A stretch of DNA of 64,000 nucleotides. It comes from Cervus elaphus. Taxonomy: Eukaryota; Chordata; Mammalia; Artiodactyla; Cervidae. The notes under the pieces are model-generated. The model saw only the letters and a program-made list of their open reading frames with translations, was not told the DNA's origin and did not search any database. Of this stretch, positions 34,797-47,371 are shown one piece after another. The DNA is taken from positions 82,941,552-83,005,551 of the forward strand of contig NC_057815.1 of the NCBI RefSeq assembly GCF_910594005.1, read 5' to 3'. The translations under genes and the position numbers were made by a program. The number at the start of each line of letters is the position of its first letter. Position 1 is the first letter of the stretch.

Positions 34797-34831
<35 letters not shown>
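34797..34831. repeat. (AC)n microsatellite
   Basis: About 17 uninterrupted AC units, probably polymorphic. Confidence 0.97.
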
Positions 34832-34835
<4 letters not shown>

Positions 34836-35337
34836 TGTACACAAAAACTAATAAAACAAATCCTGTTAAGATTTGAGAGTGATCCAAGCTCTAAATGATT
34901 TGGAAATAAACAGTAAGGATTATACATAACTACATTTACTGATAGAACCAATACTGAAGAATGTTACTTAGTTGAACAATAATAATAATACAGCATTTCT
35001 AGCAGTGAACCCTAAACTTATCAAAAAAACAATTATAAGCAGCCTTGATCAATCCTTCTTTTTCACATGGAGATCACAAGGCTTATGTAAAAAAAAAAAG
35101 GTTTTTGTTCAGCACTACATCCATCAGGTTAAAATTATTTTGTAGCTGTTTAAGATGGTGTAAGCAACCTGACTCAGGAAATGCATAAAAGATGATGAAC
35201 CTTAATAAATATCCAGTTAGTATACCCTTTCTATATGAGACTAAGTAAGATTCTCAGAGGCTTGGAGTATTTGGAGTAAATACCACTTTGGGAGGACTAG
35301 CAGAGTAGGAAGGAAGAATCCTCCTCAAAAAATGACA
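34832..35337. other. Anonymous DNA with short AAT and A tracts
   Basis: A short (AAT)n tract at about 34978-34990 and an A-run near 35090. Nothing else is recognised. Confidence 0.4.
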
Positions 35338-35558
35338 ATGTGGTGACCCTGGTGATAAGAACCTACCTGCCAGTGCAGGAGACATAAGAGACATGGATGG
35401 GTTCAGTCTCTGGGTCTGGAAGATCTCCTGGAGGAGGGCATGGCACCCCACTTCAGTATTCTTGCCTGGAGAATCCCATGGACAGAGGAGCCTGTGGACA
35501 CAATCCACAGGGTAGCAAAGAGTCAGACACAGCTGAAGTGACTTAGCATGGATGCATG
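35338..35558 (+). repeat. Bov-tA SINE
   Basis: Sense. The head is decayed ('GTGACCCTGGTGATAAGAAC'), the body is intact, and it ends 'GACACAGCTGAAGTGACTTA'. Confidence 0.9.
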
Positions 35559-35569
35559 CTTACTGTATT

Positions 35570-35875
35570 GACCTGACAGAAACAGACTGCCAGATAGTTC
35601 TCCAGCAAAGATTGGTTTATTAAAAATCGGCAGAGTTGCAGTTTGGGGTCTGCAATCATGGCAAGCCAAATGCAAGTCCCCATTCAAGGGGAGGAGAACA
35701 CTGTTATAGAGGGGGAAACGGAAGTTGGGGGGCCATAGTAAACAGAGTTCATAGCTTTTCGTTGACAGCCCTCACCAGGAAAGAAGAGCACTCTATTTTC
35801 TTCTGTTGGGCTCTGCTATCATCGCAGAGTATGTGAGCTCCTCCTTCTGGTCTCTCAACTCTATTAATTGAGATT
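35570..35875 (-). mobile_element. Probable ERV LTR fragment, antisense
   Basis: 'CAGCAAAGATTGGTTTATTA' gives AATAAA on the minus strand. It is followed by 'GTTGCAGTTTGGGGTCTGCA', 'GCAAGTCCCCATTCAAGGGG' and 'CTGTTATAGAGGGG', a pattern I associate with ruminant ERV LTR R/U3 sequence in antisense. No termini or TSD were found, so the family is left open. Confidence 0.42.
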
Positions 35876-37360
35876 TCTATTTATTAATTTTTTATAATTG
35901 CAATGTATTTATCTAGAAAATCTATTTTTTTTTACAACAGGAATATATTTATCTAGAAAATGAACATGCTATATTTCCCACATTCCCTTCTCAATCTAAG
36001 ATTTAATGACTCTATCATTCTGTCTCACTTTACCAAGTAACCCCTATCATCATCAATGTCAACTTGTCATGTATTTCAATAGGGTGAAACATATCAAATG
36101 TGCAAAGCCTATTTGTATGTGTGAACTATAGTTTAAAGTTCTCTCTAAAAATATATGAAGTAAAAATTTGATTTATGTTATAAGAAATAGCCTCTAGTAT
36201 TAATTCTTTTTTCATCTTTATATCCTCTACTAGGTAAAAGTCCAACAGATGTTTGCTGACTGCATGAAAAAACAATTAAGATAGAATAAAGCATTTGGTT
36301 TTAATTGTCATATGATATTGAAAAAAAAGATCCTAGGGTAAATGCACCAACTTGAAAATCCATAAAGATGAAGAGCTGAAAGTACAATGTAATCACTGTA
36401 TTCCAACATATTACCTCTGAAGATTCCTCTGCAAATCATCATAATTTGAGTTATGCTCATTCCTTTAAGTGGTAAGCCAAATACAATGTGGAAAAAGCAA
36501 AATAGACTAAAACCAGACATCTACCAAGTCACCATAAGGATGTGTTGTTAAATATTTCTTATCTTTTCATTGTTCTCATTTTGGTGATTGAAAAATTACT
36601 GTGCATCTTTCAACTTAGCTATAAAGACAAAGTTGACAATTAACAACTATATTTCTGAGTGTGGAGATCAAAATTAAAGGTATTTTTTTTCCTTTGAATT
36701 GATTATGAGTCTATAAGTGACATATTTTTACCAGTGTTAAATCCACCTGGCAAAGTAATGTTATTGTTTAGGTGGTATTTACATGAATATGGAAAAAATT
36801 ACTCATAGCCCATGTGAAATCATACATTGAAAATATCATATTAGTTGTGATATGTGAGTGACAAATAGCTCTTACCTAAAAAGTTTAGCATATATCAATA
36901 TATATATAGTCAGGCAAATGTCAAATTTAAAATAATATGTCAGGAGTTAAATTCATGCCAATCAATCTCTCAGCATTCAAAAGACACTGTTTTGAACTAA
37001 ATAATTATAAAATCAAAATAGTCCTGCCAATATAAGATTTAGTTGAAAAAGAGACAAATCTTGGACCCACATGTTTTATCAAAATTTCTCTATTTCTCCC
37101 TGAAACCACATGCATGGAAACTGCTTCTCTTTCCCGATCAAGTGTTTGGCTTTGCCTTAACACACTTTTTTATCTCTGTACTATTTATACTGATCTCTCT
37201 CCATTTCTCTATCTATTTTTAAAATTTCTGTAGTTTTGCTCCCTTTCACAAGGTCCCTTTGGATAAAAGTCTCTTTCCTAACAAGTTAATGCATTGCCCT
37301 CTTTCAAAATAAATTCAGTTTCTTTCCTTGAACTCCATATGCTCAAGCTGTAGGAAAAAG
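35876..37360. other. Anonymous AT-rich DNA
   Basis: No recognised gene. It contains a repeated pair 'ATATTTATCTAGAAAATG'/'GTATTTATCTAGAAAATC' at about 35907 and 35946, a small local duplication. Confidence 0.45.
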
Positions 37361-37361
37361 G

Positions 37362-37570
37362 AACTTCCCTGGTGGTCCATAGGCTAAGACTCTGTCCTCC
37401 CAATGCAGGGGGCCAGGGTTCGATCCCTGGTCATGGAATTAGATCCCGCATTCCAAGACTAAGAGTTTGCAAGCTGCAACTAAAAATTCCTCATGCCACA
37501 ACAAGACTGAAGACCCCCTATGACTAAGACCTGGTGCAGCCAAATAAGTACATTAAAAAAAAAAAAAAAA
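37362..37570 (+). repeat. CHR-type cetartiodactyl SINE
   Basis: Head 'GAACTTCCCTGGTGGTCCAT' with a near-intact B box 'GGTTCGATCCCTGG', a body with 'AAGCTGCAACTAAAAATTCC', and a poly(A) tail of about 16 A. Confidence 0.82.
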
Positions 37571-38573
37571 GTTGGAAAAAAGAACATTTTGTCCTCCTGC
37601 TCAAGAGATCCCACAGTAGATTGCCTTACCCCACTCTCTGATACAAATAGGCTTAATTCTATCTAGGCACAATGAAAATAAAATTAGAGGACTATTAATT
37701 TCTACAAAGAAGGTATTATTTCTCTCACTTACAGTCTAAATATTAGAAATTTCAACTTTCTGTAAAAGTTATATCTTAATTTGTGCACAAATTATTTAAA
37801 AGATCATAATTATTTTACAGCTAGTAGGTGAGAAGAGGGTGGAAAGTAGAAAGAAGTCAGTTAACTGTCTCATGTTCACTACAACTACTGTGTTTTCTGT
37901 TTCAATTTGAATGACTTCCACTGTTAAAACATCACAGTCTGATATTTCTGTTGTCCCCTATAAATGCATTTTGGACTGTAGATTTTGCTTTGCCTGCTTT
38001 ATTTGTATTAATTAAAGCAAATGACTTTTCAGGAAGAAAGCAACTTCTTTCATTGGCTGAACCTCCTGAAAATGTACGCCATTGCAGAGGAAATTATGGT
38101 AACAAAAATAAAGTCAGTGAAGACATGACTTTAGAAAAAGCAGCATGATTCTCTTCAGCTGCCAACAGCATGGAACAATATAACAATGGTTGATTTCAGA
38201 AAACATGTTTATTATTTTTAATTTTTTACAGTCACTACAATTTTTGTATTATTCATTGAAAGACTTTAATTGTATAAGGTGATGTTTCTGAGCATAGCAT
38301 ATGCATCTTGCTTATATACTGATCTCGAATACATAAACCACTAAGAAGTTATACTGAGTTGCCTCTATATTTTTTTGGAGGGGGGAAATCCAAGAATCCC
38401 TAGCATATTGTCCTATTATTAACATCCACTCAATGATTATCTCTTAAATAGATAACTAAATTAATGAAGGCTGCAAGAAGTACTTAGTATATCTAATGTA
38501 AAACATAACTCAAGGCTATAGCTTAAAAACTAGAGCAAATTTATGGCTTAGATCTTGATAAAGTACAAGTACA
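37571..38573. other. Anonymous AT-rich DNA
   Basis: No recognised gene or repeat. The frame 37951-38148 has no motif. Confidence 0.4.
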
Positions 38574-38575
38574 TA

Positions 38576-38785
38576 GAGTTGACCCTGAGCACACAGGTTA
38601 GGAGCACCAATCCCCAGCACAGTCAAAACCTTGGGTATAAGTTTACAATGGCCCTCCATAATCTAAGTTCCACATCCGTGGATTCGACCAACTGTGGATG
38701 GTGTCCTAGTGTATTACTTAATGAAAAAGAAATCTTGTATAACGAGACTCATGCATTTCAAATTTATGTTGTTCAAAGATGACTG
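38576..38785. mobile_element. Tigger/MER-type non-autonomous DNA transposon relic
   Basis: Terminal inverted repeats are visible. The left end reads GAGTTGACCCTGAGCACAC and the right end, reversed, reads CAGTCATCTTTGAACAACA. The element lies between TA dinucleotides (38574-38575 and 38786-38787), the target duplication of mariner/Tigger elements. The interior 'CCGTGGATTCGACCAACTGT' matches this class. It has no transposase. Confidence 0.75.
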
Positions 38786-38787
38786 TA

Positions 38788-40689
38788 TGTAAAAATTCAA
38801 ATGAATCTTATGAGATTTTGTAAAACCATCTGATAACACACACCAAGAAATTCTGTTGAGATGCTTAAAAATAAAGATAATGAAAAAACTAAAAAGAATA
38901 AAAATCAATGGGAGGTGAACTCAAATAGTTATAGGTCAACAATAGGTGATATTCATATTCATGTAGTACTTTCTCCAAATTTCTGTGAATGTGTCTGTGT
39001 TCAAAAATAGATTGCAATCTGTTAAAAATTCCTCATGTTCATTGAAACTGTTAGTTTTTTTTCTTAGGTTGTGCTAAACGTCATATACAGATTCATAGAA
39101 AATATTGACCATAAAAAAAGATGACCCTTGAAATACATTGCTGTGACGTTCAAGACTGACAAGGATTTTGACCCTAGGCACTTCCCAAAGTCTTAGAACA
39201 TAGATTAAGAAATATCCATTCTGATCAAAAGTTTATAACATACAGAATACTAGAAATATCTGTATCGACTTTTCTTATGTATTTCTGAGATTTTCTTGAC
39301 TTGTGTTTTTTCTTAATTTACAAAAAATTCAAGCAATGCACAGGTGACCATTCTCAGATCTTAGAGGATTGCAATATGATCTCCTTCATTGTAGGGAAGT
39401 TCTGGGGCATAGCTTAATTTAGGAAAAACTTTTTGAATAAGTTCCACTTTTCTATTGTTTTAAATAAAATTATATTTTTTTTTGTTTTAAATATGTTTAA
39501 TATACTATTACCTAATCATTCATTGAAAAGGAAAAATTTTAAATGAGACAGTGTCAATTGTTTAGTTATTGTTAGTCTTGGGGGCAATCAGTTCATAATG
39601 TAATGCCTCTCCCAGTAACGTCTCCAAAGAAAATAATTCAGGAGAGGGAAAAAAAACATCTTTTTTTGCTCTAAATTATAGAGCAAATTGTAACATGTCT
39701 TATAAGATATATCCCCTGTCATTGTGAGCTTACAAATAAAATATTCTAAATATTTGCTGAAATAATTAATAAATGCTAAAATAGAGCTGTGTTTTGGAAA
39801 GTCATTCCCGAAAAGAATGTGTGTAATGGACATGGAACTTCTAGGACTGAAATTACTAAGGACGGCAAAGAAGATTGGGCTATACACTAAAGGGTTTTTG
39901 TAACATTCCAAATTATGTCAACCCTCTTTTCAGAGACATAGAGGATTTAAACAGGAAGTAGTCCAATCAAATTTGCATTTTAAAAAGATTAAAATAGGAT
40001 CAAAGAGAGTTACATTTAACTGAAGGTAGAAGTACTGGTGATAGTTTAGGCAAAATAGAATTAGGGACTGAACTAAAAAATATTCAGAGTGGAGAGAGAG
40101 AACAATGAATTTTGAACATCAGTAGAGTGTAGATTTTACAGAAATTGTTAAAAATTTATAAGTTGGAAGTTAAGGAAACAGAAGAAAAAACACATGTTTT
40201 GGACCTGTGGAATTACATATATTTTCATGTTATTCATTCACCAAAATAAATAACACAGAAGAAATTTTCAAATTTAAAAAAGCTGGGGGATCAAACAAGT
40301 GAGAGATCATTTCAAATTTAGAAAAAAAATAAATTTAAGGAGCTATATAGTATCTGCAAAACGTTTCCACAATAATATTATGACTAAAGTTCTAACAATC
40401 AAAAGCTAATATTCGGCTAAATCCAACTATCACTGATTTTTTTCTCACACAAAAATAGCTGATTTTGGCAAGGTTTGACTCATCCCAGAAAGACGTGCTC
40501 AGGCAGTGAGCTGGGGGCTTAGCTGGGCAATAGTTGAATAAAAAGACTTAAAAATTACAAATCACTCATTTTCTCATCCGCTGTATATTGATGGCACCTG
40601 TACCACCCCCAACATCAGGTGTATGGTGAAAGTGAAAGCCACTGGTGTTGAATAGAGGAGGAAATCTTGAGTGTGTTTTGTTACATGAC
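38788..40689. other. Anonymous AT-rich DNA
   Basis: Nearly 2 kb with no recognised gene or repeat family. Open frames are short and motif-free. Confidence 0.45.
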
Positions 40690-40859
40690 ATACCCACAGG
40701 TCGGTAGGTGTCCAATATGCTACTGGAAATCAGTGGAGAAATAACTCCAGAAAGAATGACGGGAAGAAGCCAAAGCAAAAGCAACACCCAGTTGTGAATG
40801 TGACTGGTGATAGAAGCGGGGTCAAATGCTGTAAAGAACAATATTGCATAGGAACCAGG

Positions 40860-41297
40860 AATGTTAGGTTCACGAATCAACGCAAATTGGAAGTGGTCAA
40901 ATGGCAGATGGCAAGAGTAAACGTTGATATTCTAGGAATCAGTGAACTAAAATGGACTGGAATGGGTGACTTTAACTCAGATGACCATTATATTTACTAC
41001 TGTGGGCAGGAATCCCTTAGAAGGAATGGAGTAGCCATTATAGTCAACAAAAGAGTCCGAAATGCAGTACTTGGATTCAATCTCAAAAACAACAGAATGA
41101 TCTCTGTTCCTTTCCAAGGCAAACCATTCAATACCACAGTAATTCAAGGCTATGCCCTGACCAGTAATGCTGAAGAAGCTGAAGTTGAATGGTTCTATGA
41201 AGACCTACAAGACCTAGAATTAACACCCCAAAAAGCTGTCCTTTTCATTATAGGGGACTGGAATGCAAAAGTACGAAATCAAGAAACACCTGGATAA
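40860..41297 (+). pseudogene. BovB APE endonuclease remnant
   Basis: Open frame with the endonuclease core in order: ILGISELKWTGMG (metal-ligand Glu), YYCGQESLRRNG, then FIIGDWNAKV (catalytic Asp/Asn strand). It ends at a TAA after NQETPG. The GSDHE histidine motif survives further on, near 41533, in another frame. The domain would make the target nick, but the reading frame is broken inside it. Confidence 0.9.
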
Positions 41298-41570
41298 CAG
41301 GCAAATTTGGCCTGTTGAGTACAGAATAAAGCAGGGCAAAGGCTAATAGAGTTTTGCCAAAAGAACACACTGATCATAGCAAACACCCTCTTCCAACAAC
41401 ACAAGAGTAGACTCTACATATGGACATCACCAGATAGCCAACACTGAAACCAGACTGATTATATTCTTTGTAGCCAAAGATGGAGAAGCTCTGTACAGTC
41501 AGCAAAAACAAGACAGGGAGCTGAATGTGGGTCAGATCATGAACTACTTATTGCCAAATTCAGACTTAAA

Positions 41571-43257
41571 TTGAAGAAAGTGGGGAAAACCACTGGACCA
41601 TTCAGGTATGACCTAAGTCAAATCCCTTACGATTATACAGTGGAAGTGAGAAATAGATTTAAGGGACTAGCTCTGATAGCAGAATGCCTGATGAGCTATG
41701 GACAGAGGTTCATGACATTGTACAGGAGACAGGGATCAAGAATATTCCCAAGAAAACGAAATGCAAAAAAGCAAAATGGCTGTCTGAGGAGGACTTACAA
41801 ATAGCTGTGAAAAGAAGAGAAGTGAAAAACAAAGGAGTAAAGGAAAGATATACTCATTTGAATGCAGAGTTCCAAAGAATAGCAAGGAGAGAGAAGAATG
41901 CCTTCCTCAGTGATCAGTGCAAAGAAATAGAAGAAAACAATAGAATGGGAAAGACTAGAGATGTTTTCAAGAAAATTAGAGATAACAAGGGAACATTTCA
42001 TGCAGAGATGGGCCAATAAGGACAGAAATGGTATGGACCTAACAGAAGCAAAAGATATTAAGAATAAGTGGCAAGAATACACAGAAGAACTATACAAAAA
42101 AGATCTTCATGACCCAGGTAATCATGATGGTAGAGCCAGACATCCTGGAATGCAAAGTCAAGTGAGTCTTAGGAAGCATCACTACAAACAAAGCTAGTGA
42201 AGGTGATGGATTTCCAATAGATTTATTTCAAATCCTAAAAGATGATGTTGTGAAAGAGCTACACTCAATATGCCAGCAAATTTGGAAAACTCAGCAGTAT
42301 CCATGGGACTGGAAAAGATCAGTTTTCATTCAATCTCTAAGAAAGGCAATGCCAAAGAATGCTCTAACTACTGCACAACTGCACTCATCTTACACATTAG
42401 CAAAGTAATGCTCAAAATTCTCCAAGCCAGGCTTCAGCAATATGTGAACTGCAAACTTCCAGATGCTCAAGCAAGTTTTAGAAATGGCGTAGGAACCAGA
42501 GATCAAATTGCCAATATCTACTAGATCATCGAAAAAGCAAGAGAGTTCTCGAAAAACATTTATTTCTGCTTTATTGACTGTGCTAAAGTCTTTGACTATG
42601 TGGATTACAATAAACTGTGGAAAATTCTGAAAGAGATGGGAAAACTAGACCACCTGACCTGCCTTTTGAGAAATCTCATGCAGGTCAGGAAGCAACAGTT
42701 AGAACTGGACATGGAACAACAGACTGGTTCCAAATAAGAAAAGGAGTACATCAAGGCTATATATTGTCACTGTGCTTATTTAACTTATATGCAGAGTACA
42801 TCATGAGAAATTCTGGGCTGGATGAAGCACAAGCTGGAATTAAGATTGGCGAGAGAAATATCAATAACCTCAGATGTGCAGATAACACCTCCCTTATGGC
42901 AGAAGGTGAAGAAGAACTAAAGGGCCTCTTGTGAAAATGGAGAATGAAAAAGTTGCCTTAAATGTCAACATTCAGAAAAATAAGATTTGGTCCCATCACT
43001 TGGAAAATAGATGGGAAACAGTGAAAACAGTGACAGACTTTAATTTTTTGAGCTCCAAAATCACTGCAGATGGTGACTGCAGCCATGAAATTAAAAGATG
43101 CTTACTCCTTGGAAGAAAAGCTATGGCCAACCTAGACAGCATATTAAAAAGCAGAGACATTACTTTGCCAACAAAGATCCATCTAGTCAAGGCTATGGTT
43201 TTTCCAGTAGTCATGTATGGATGTGAGAGTTGGACTATAAAGAAAGCTGAGTACTGA
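41571..43257 (+). pseudogene. BovB reverse transcriptase remnant
   Basis: At least six short overlapping frames cover the linker, RT fingers, palm and C-terminal domain. Motif A reads FIDCAKVFDYV, with the catalytic Asp kept. The YADD box is changed to CADN (LRCADNTSL), losing the second Asp. The C-terminal frame 42931-43257 stops at AEY. The copy is older than 33237-34328 as judged by the number of breaks. Confidence 0.88.
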
Positions 43258-43643
43258 AGAATTGATGCTTTTGAACTATGGTATTCGAAAAAACTCTTGA
43301 ATGTCCCTTGGACTGCAAGCAGATCCAACCAGTCAATCCTAAAGGAGACCAGTCCTGGCTGTTTTTTGAAAGGACTGATGTTGAAGCTGAAACTCCAATA
43401 ATTTGGCCACTTGATGTGAATAGCTGACTCATTTGAAAAGACCCTGATGCTGGGAAAGTTTGAGGGAAGGAGGAGAAGGGGAAGACAGAGGATGAGATGG
43501 TTGGATGACAAATCCAACTCAATGGACATGAGTTTGTGTAAACTACCTCAGCTGGTGATGGACAGGGAGGTCTGGTGTTCTGCAGTCCATGGGGTCACAA
43601 AGAGTCAGACATGATTGAGCGACTGAACTGAACTAAATACCCA

Positions 43644-44706
43644 TTACCACTAGTTACAGAAATTATTTAGCATGATGGCAGACAATGGATGTGTAAGACA
43701 ACTGGGAGACAGATGAAGTCTTCATTATTTGTGAATTTATTTTATATAGCAAACAAGAAAATTAATTAAAAACTAGAAAAACAAAAGTTCTATTATCAAA
43801 ATCATGTAAATCACATTGTATCAACTAAACCTGGAGAATAATGTTGAAAAATGAAAGTGCCTTTTTATTAAAGATAGTAATATTTTGTGGCAAAGTATTA
43901 AATTATTTTAATTTGCTACAAGTTAAATATATTTTAAAACAATATTGTATTTAATCTTATTAAAAGTAAAAATATAAACTTGGCATGCTTATTTAACATT
44001 ACTGAAAATGAATATTTTTTCAGATGCAAATTTAGTTGTTTCATACTTAAGAAATAGGTAATGGAAATTTCCATTTCTTAGGGGAAAATTTTTCTCATCT
44101 TTTTATCTGAGAAAATAAACTTAGATTAATAAAATTAATTGATAGTGTTAAGCACCTAAAAGAAAGCAGGAGAAAATACTGGCTTTTATCACAGCTCAAA
44201 CTGAACTATATACCCATTTTTATAAAAATATTCAGCCTAGCTAGGTTTATTTTGGGGAGTTACAGTGACTTCCTCAAAACAAAAATGTCTACACTAGACT
44301 TTTTTTAAATGTCTAAATAGACATATTCATACAGGATTCTTTACTCATAAAAGATGAAACTTGAAATTAGTTTTCAATACAATTAAATACCTAAGAGTAA
44401 ATGCTCCAACATCAATTTATCAGCAGTAAAACTGGGATGACAGAAAGTCTTCTATGGCTTTATGTAGGCCATAGAGAGGATGAGAAAGAAATATCTGAAA
44501 CAAAAAAGCACAGTCACTAGTAAGGACTTATTCTTACTGACTTTCATAACATTGTATGTGGGGCCAAGTTAAACTAACTTTAAAACTTTACTATAAGTCT
44601 AAACTTTGACATATTTTTTAGTGTTATGAAACTAAGTATAAAAAATCTACCTCTACAGTATTTCTGTGAAAATTCAAAAAAGTATACACCCTACATGGTA
44701 ACAGTT
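43644..44706. other. Anonymous AT-rich DNA
   Basis: No recognised gene or repeat family. Confidence 0.45.
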
Positions 44707-44927
44707 GTGTGTGTGCTAAATCCCTTGTCTTGTCCAACTCTTTGTGACCCTATGCACTGTAGGCCACCAGGCTGCTCTGTTCATGGGATTCTCCAGGCAA
44801 GGATACTGGTGTGGATTGCCATGCCCTCTTCCAGGGATCTTCCTGACCCAGGGATCAAACCCACATCTCTTACATCTTCTTCATTGGCACGCAGGTTTCT
44901 TACCACTAGTATCACCTGGGAATTCCT
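44707..44927 (-). repeat. Bov-tA SINE
   Basis: Antisense, full length, with the 'CTCTTACATCTTCTTCATTG' variant segment, ending 'CACCTGGGAATTCC'. A TG tract borders the 3' side. Confidence 0.92.
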
Positions 44928-45317
44928 GGTAATGTGTTTGCTAGCATACAAAGGACATTCATTCAATGTTGGCCTGGCCACCACAGGAATTCAACATGAC
45001 TGAAACAGGTCTGATAGTTGTGGTACTATTATCTCCCTACATACAAAAGATAAATGAGATCTTTCAAAATCTTGTTTGTCAATTCTAAAGGTATGTTAGA
45101 AATTCCTTTAGCTTGACACCAGACCCAGAGATGTCTTTATAACCATGAAGGAGAAACATGTTTGCCCACATAACAATTATCAGATGGAAAAAAATAAATA
45201 AATAAACTTACTTCATGGCTTCAATAAATCAAATCAATTTATATAACATTTGGCATATTAAATTATTATGGCTTTAAAAAAAAAATAGGTTGTTAAAGCA
45301 CTCTTTCAGGTTATTCA

Positions 45318-45535
45318 GGGCTTCCCTGGTAGCTCAGCTGGTAAAGAATTTGCCTGCAATGTAGGAGACCTGGGTTTGATCCCTGGGTTGGGAAGATCCC
45401 CTGGAGAAGAGAACAATTACCCACTCCAGTATTCTGGCCTGGAGAATTCCATGGATGGGTATAGTCCATGTGGTCGCAGAGTCAGACATAACTGAATGAC
45501 TTTCACTTCACTTCATTTCATTTCACTTCACTTCA
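45318..45535 (+). repeat. Bov-tA SINE with TTTCACTTCA tail
   Basis: Sense, well preserved from 'GGGCTTCCCTGGTAGCTCAG' with a clear B box. The 3' end is an expanded (TTTCACTTCA)n-like tail. TTCAGG lies on both sides and may be part of the TSD. Confidence 0.93.
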
Positions 45536-46207
45536 GGCTTTATAAGAGAAGACCAAAATTGATTCCATTTCTTAACAAAACTACTCTTTCTTAAGGATGG
45601 GATAGGAAAATTTTTTGATGAATTTAAATGTAAAGTCATAATTTATTGAGTGCTAAATGACCCATTTTAAAAGTAATTTTCTCATCTTAAACTAAAAAGT
45701 CAAATTTTTATGTGATATTTACACCCAAAATTTAGCTGAGGCCTGAAAAGTTCTGGTCAATTCTAAATTAAAGCTACTTTTATTTAAAGATGAACTGGTT
45801 ATGATACTTTCAGCTTCAGTTTTAGAGAAACTGTGTTAAGAAAGGAGATTATGGTTGTTTGAGAATGGAAAGTATTTGGGAATAAAAAATAATCTGCATG
45901 GGTGTAGACATAGAATGAATAATTCTACACAGAAACTTATTCTTATTTATTAGTTTTAGCAAATTCTCTTGCTGAGTCCAAATAACAAGACCGTATATGT
46001 AAAAAGCAAGAACATAGATGCGTTATTCTGCTTTGATATAATAGTTGAGACCTATTTTCCATCTTTTCAATAGATTCTTTTAATATATGCCTCCATAAAA
46101 TATGAGAAAGCATTGATTTTATATACTTCCTTTTAAGCACTCAGCATTTGACTTATTATTCTCGTCAAGAAACTCTAATCATAAATAGAAAAAATTAATA
46201 TAAATTC
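45536..46207. other. Anonymous AT-rich DNA
   Basis: No recognised gene or repeat family. Confidence 0.4.
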
Positions 46208-46219
46208 AATGTCTTTTAT

Positions 46220-47359
46220 TTTTATTTACTTTTGCTTTTGTCTTTTATGTACTTTTACTTTAAATCTATTTCTGCTTTATTAACTACGCCAAAGCCTTTG
46301 ACTGTGTGGATCACAACAAACTGTGGGAAATTCTGAAAAAGATGGGAATACCAGACCACTTTATCTGTGTCCTGAGAAGTCTCTATGCAGGTCAAGAAGC
46401 AACAGTTTAGAACTGGACTTGGAAAAACAGACTGGTTCCAAATGAGAAAAGGAGTATGTCAAGGCCGTATATTGTCACTCTGCTTATTTAACTTATATGC
46501 AGATTACATCATGAGAAATGCTGGGCTGGATGAAGCACAAGCTGGAATTAAGATTGCTGGGAGAAATATCAATAACCTCAGATATGCAGATGATACCACC
46601 ATTATGGCAGAAAGTGAAGAATTAAAAAGCCCCTTGTTGAAAATGAAAGAGGAGAGTGAAAAAGTTGGCTTAAAAGTCAACATTCAGAAAATGATGATTA
46701 TCACATCTGGCCCCATTCCTTCACGGCAAATAGATGGGGAAAAGATGGAAACAGTGACAGACTTTATTTTTTTGGACTCCCAAATCACTGCACATGGTGA
46801 CTGCAGCCATGAAATTAAAAGATGTTTGCTCCTTGGAAGAAAAGCTATGACCAACCTAGACAATATATTAAAATACAGAGACATTACTTTGCCAATAAAG
46901 GTCCACTTAGTCAAAGCTATGGTTTTTCCAGTAGTCATGTATGGATGTGAGAGTTGGACTATAAAGAAAGCTGAGCACCAAAGAATTGATGCTTTTAAAC
47001 TGTGGTGTTGGAGAAGACTCTTGAGAGTCCCATGGACTGCAGGGAGATCCAACCAGTCCCTCCTAAAGGAAATCAGTCCTAAATATTCATTGGAAGGACT
47101 GATGCTGAAGCTGAAACTCCAATACTTTGGCCACCTGATGCAAAGAACTGACTCATTGGAAAAGACCCTGATGTGGGGAAAGATTGAAGGCGGGAGGAGA
47201 AGGGGATGGCAGATGAGCTGGTGGGATGGCATCACCAAGTCGATGGACATGAGTATAAGCAAGCTTCAAGAGTTGGTGATCAACAGGGAAACCTGGCGTG
47301 CTGCAGTTGTGGGATCACAAAGAGTCAGACATGATGGAGTGACTGAACTGACTGACTGA
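46220..47359 (+). mobile_element. BovB LINE, 1.1 kb, with 5' filler
   Basis: BovB sequence starts at about 46262 ('AATCTATTTCTGCTTTATTA') and ends 'GACTGAACTGACTGACTGA'. The 12-bp AATGTCTTTTAT occurs at 46208-46219 and 47360-47371, leaving about 42 bp of T-rich filler (46220-46261) between the left TSD and BovB. A second TGTCTTTTAT lies in that filler at 46239-46248. Confidence 0.9.
46385..47359 (+). pseudogene. BovB RT palm to C-terminus, 324-codon open frame
   Basis: The longest uninterrupted BovB frame in the window. It runs from just before the GxxxTDWFQ segment through the intact catalytic box LRYADDTTIM to the C-terminal GVTELTD. The frame is joined to the upstream part by a frameshift (an extra T near 46410). 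Upstream, motif A reads FINYAKAF, with the catalytic Asp changed to Asn. The ATG at 46385 is not the element's real start. It is a truncated, catalytically dead remnant despite the open frame. Confidence 0.92.
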
Positions 47360-47371
47360 AATGTCTTTTAT

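Larger units (their letters stand above)
40697..43636 (+). mobile_element. BovB LINE, 2.9 kb, nearly complete coding region
   Basis: Starts in the late 5' UTR ('AATATGCTACTGGAAATCAG') and ends 'GAGCGACTGAACTGAACTAA'. The 7-bp flank ATACCCA (40690-40696 and 43637-43643) is a plausible TSD. It holds endonuclease and RT in the normal order without inversion, making it the most complete collinear copy here. Many frameshifts and stops make it inactive. Confidence 0.94.

Noticed and set aside
37362..37460. Possible tRNA gene from good A/B-box-like motifs
   Set aside because: The sequence runs into the CHR SINE body and poly(A). The tRNA fold is incomplete, as in all the SINE heads here.
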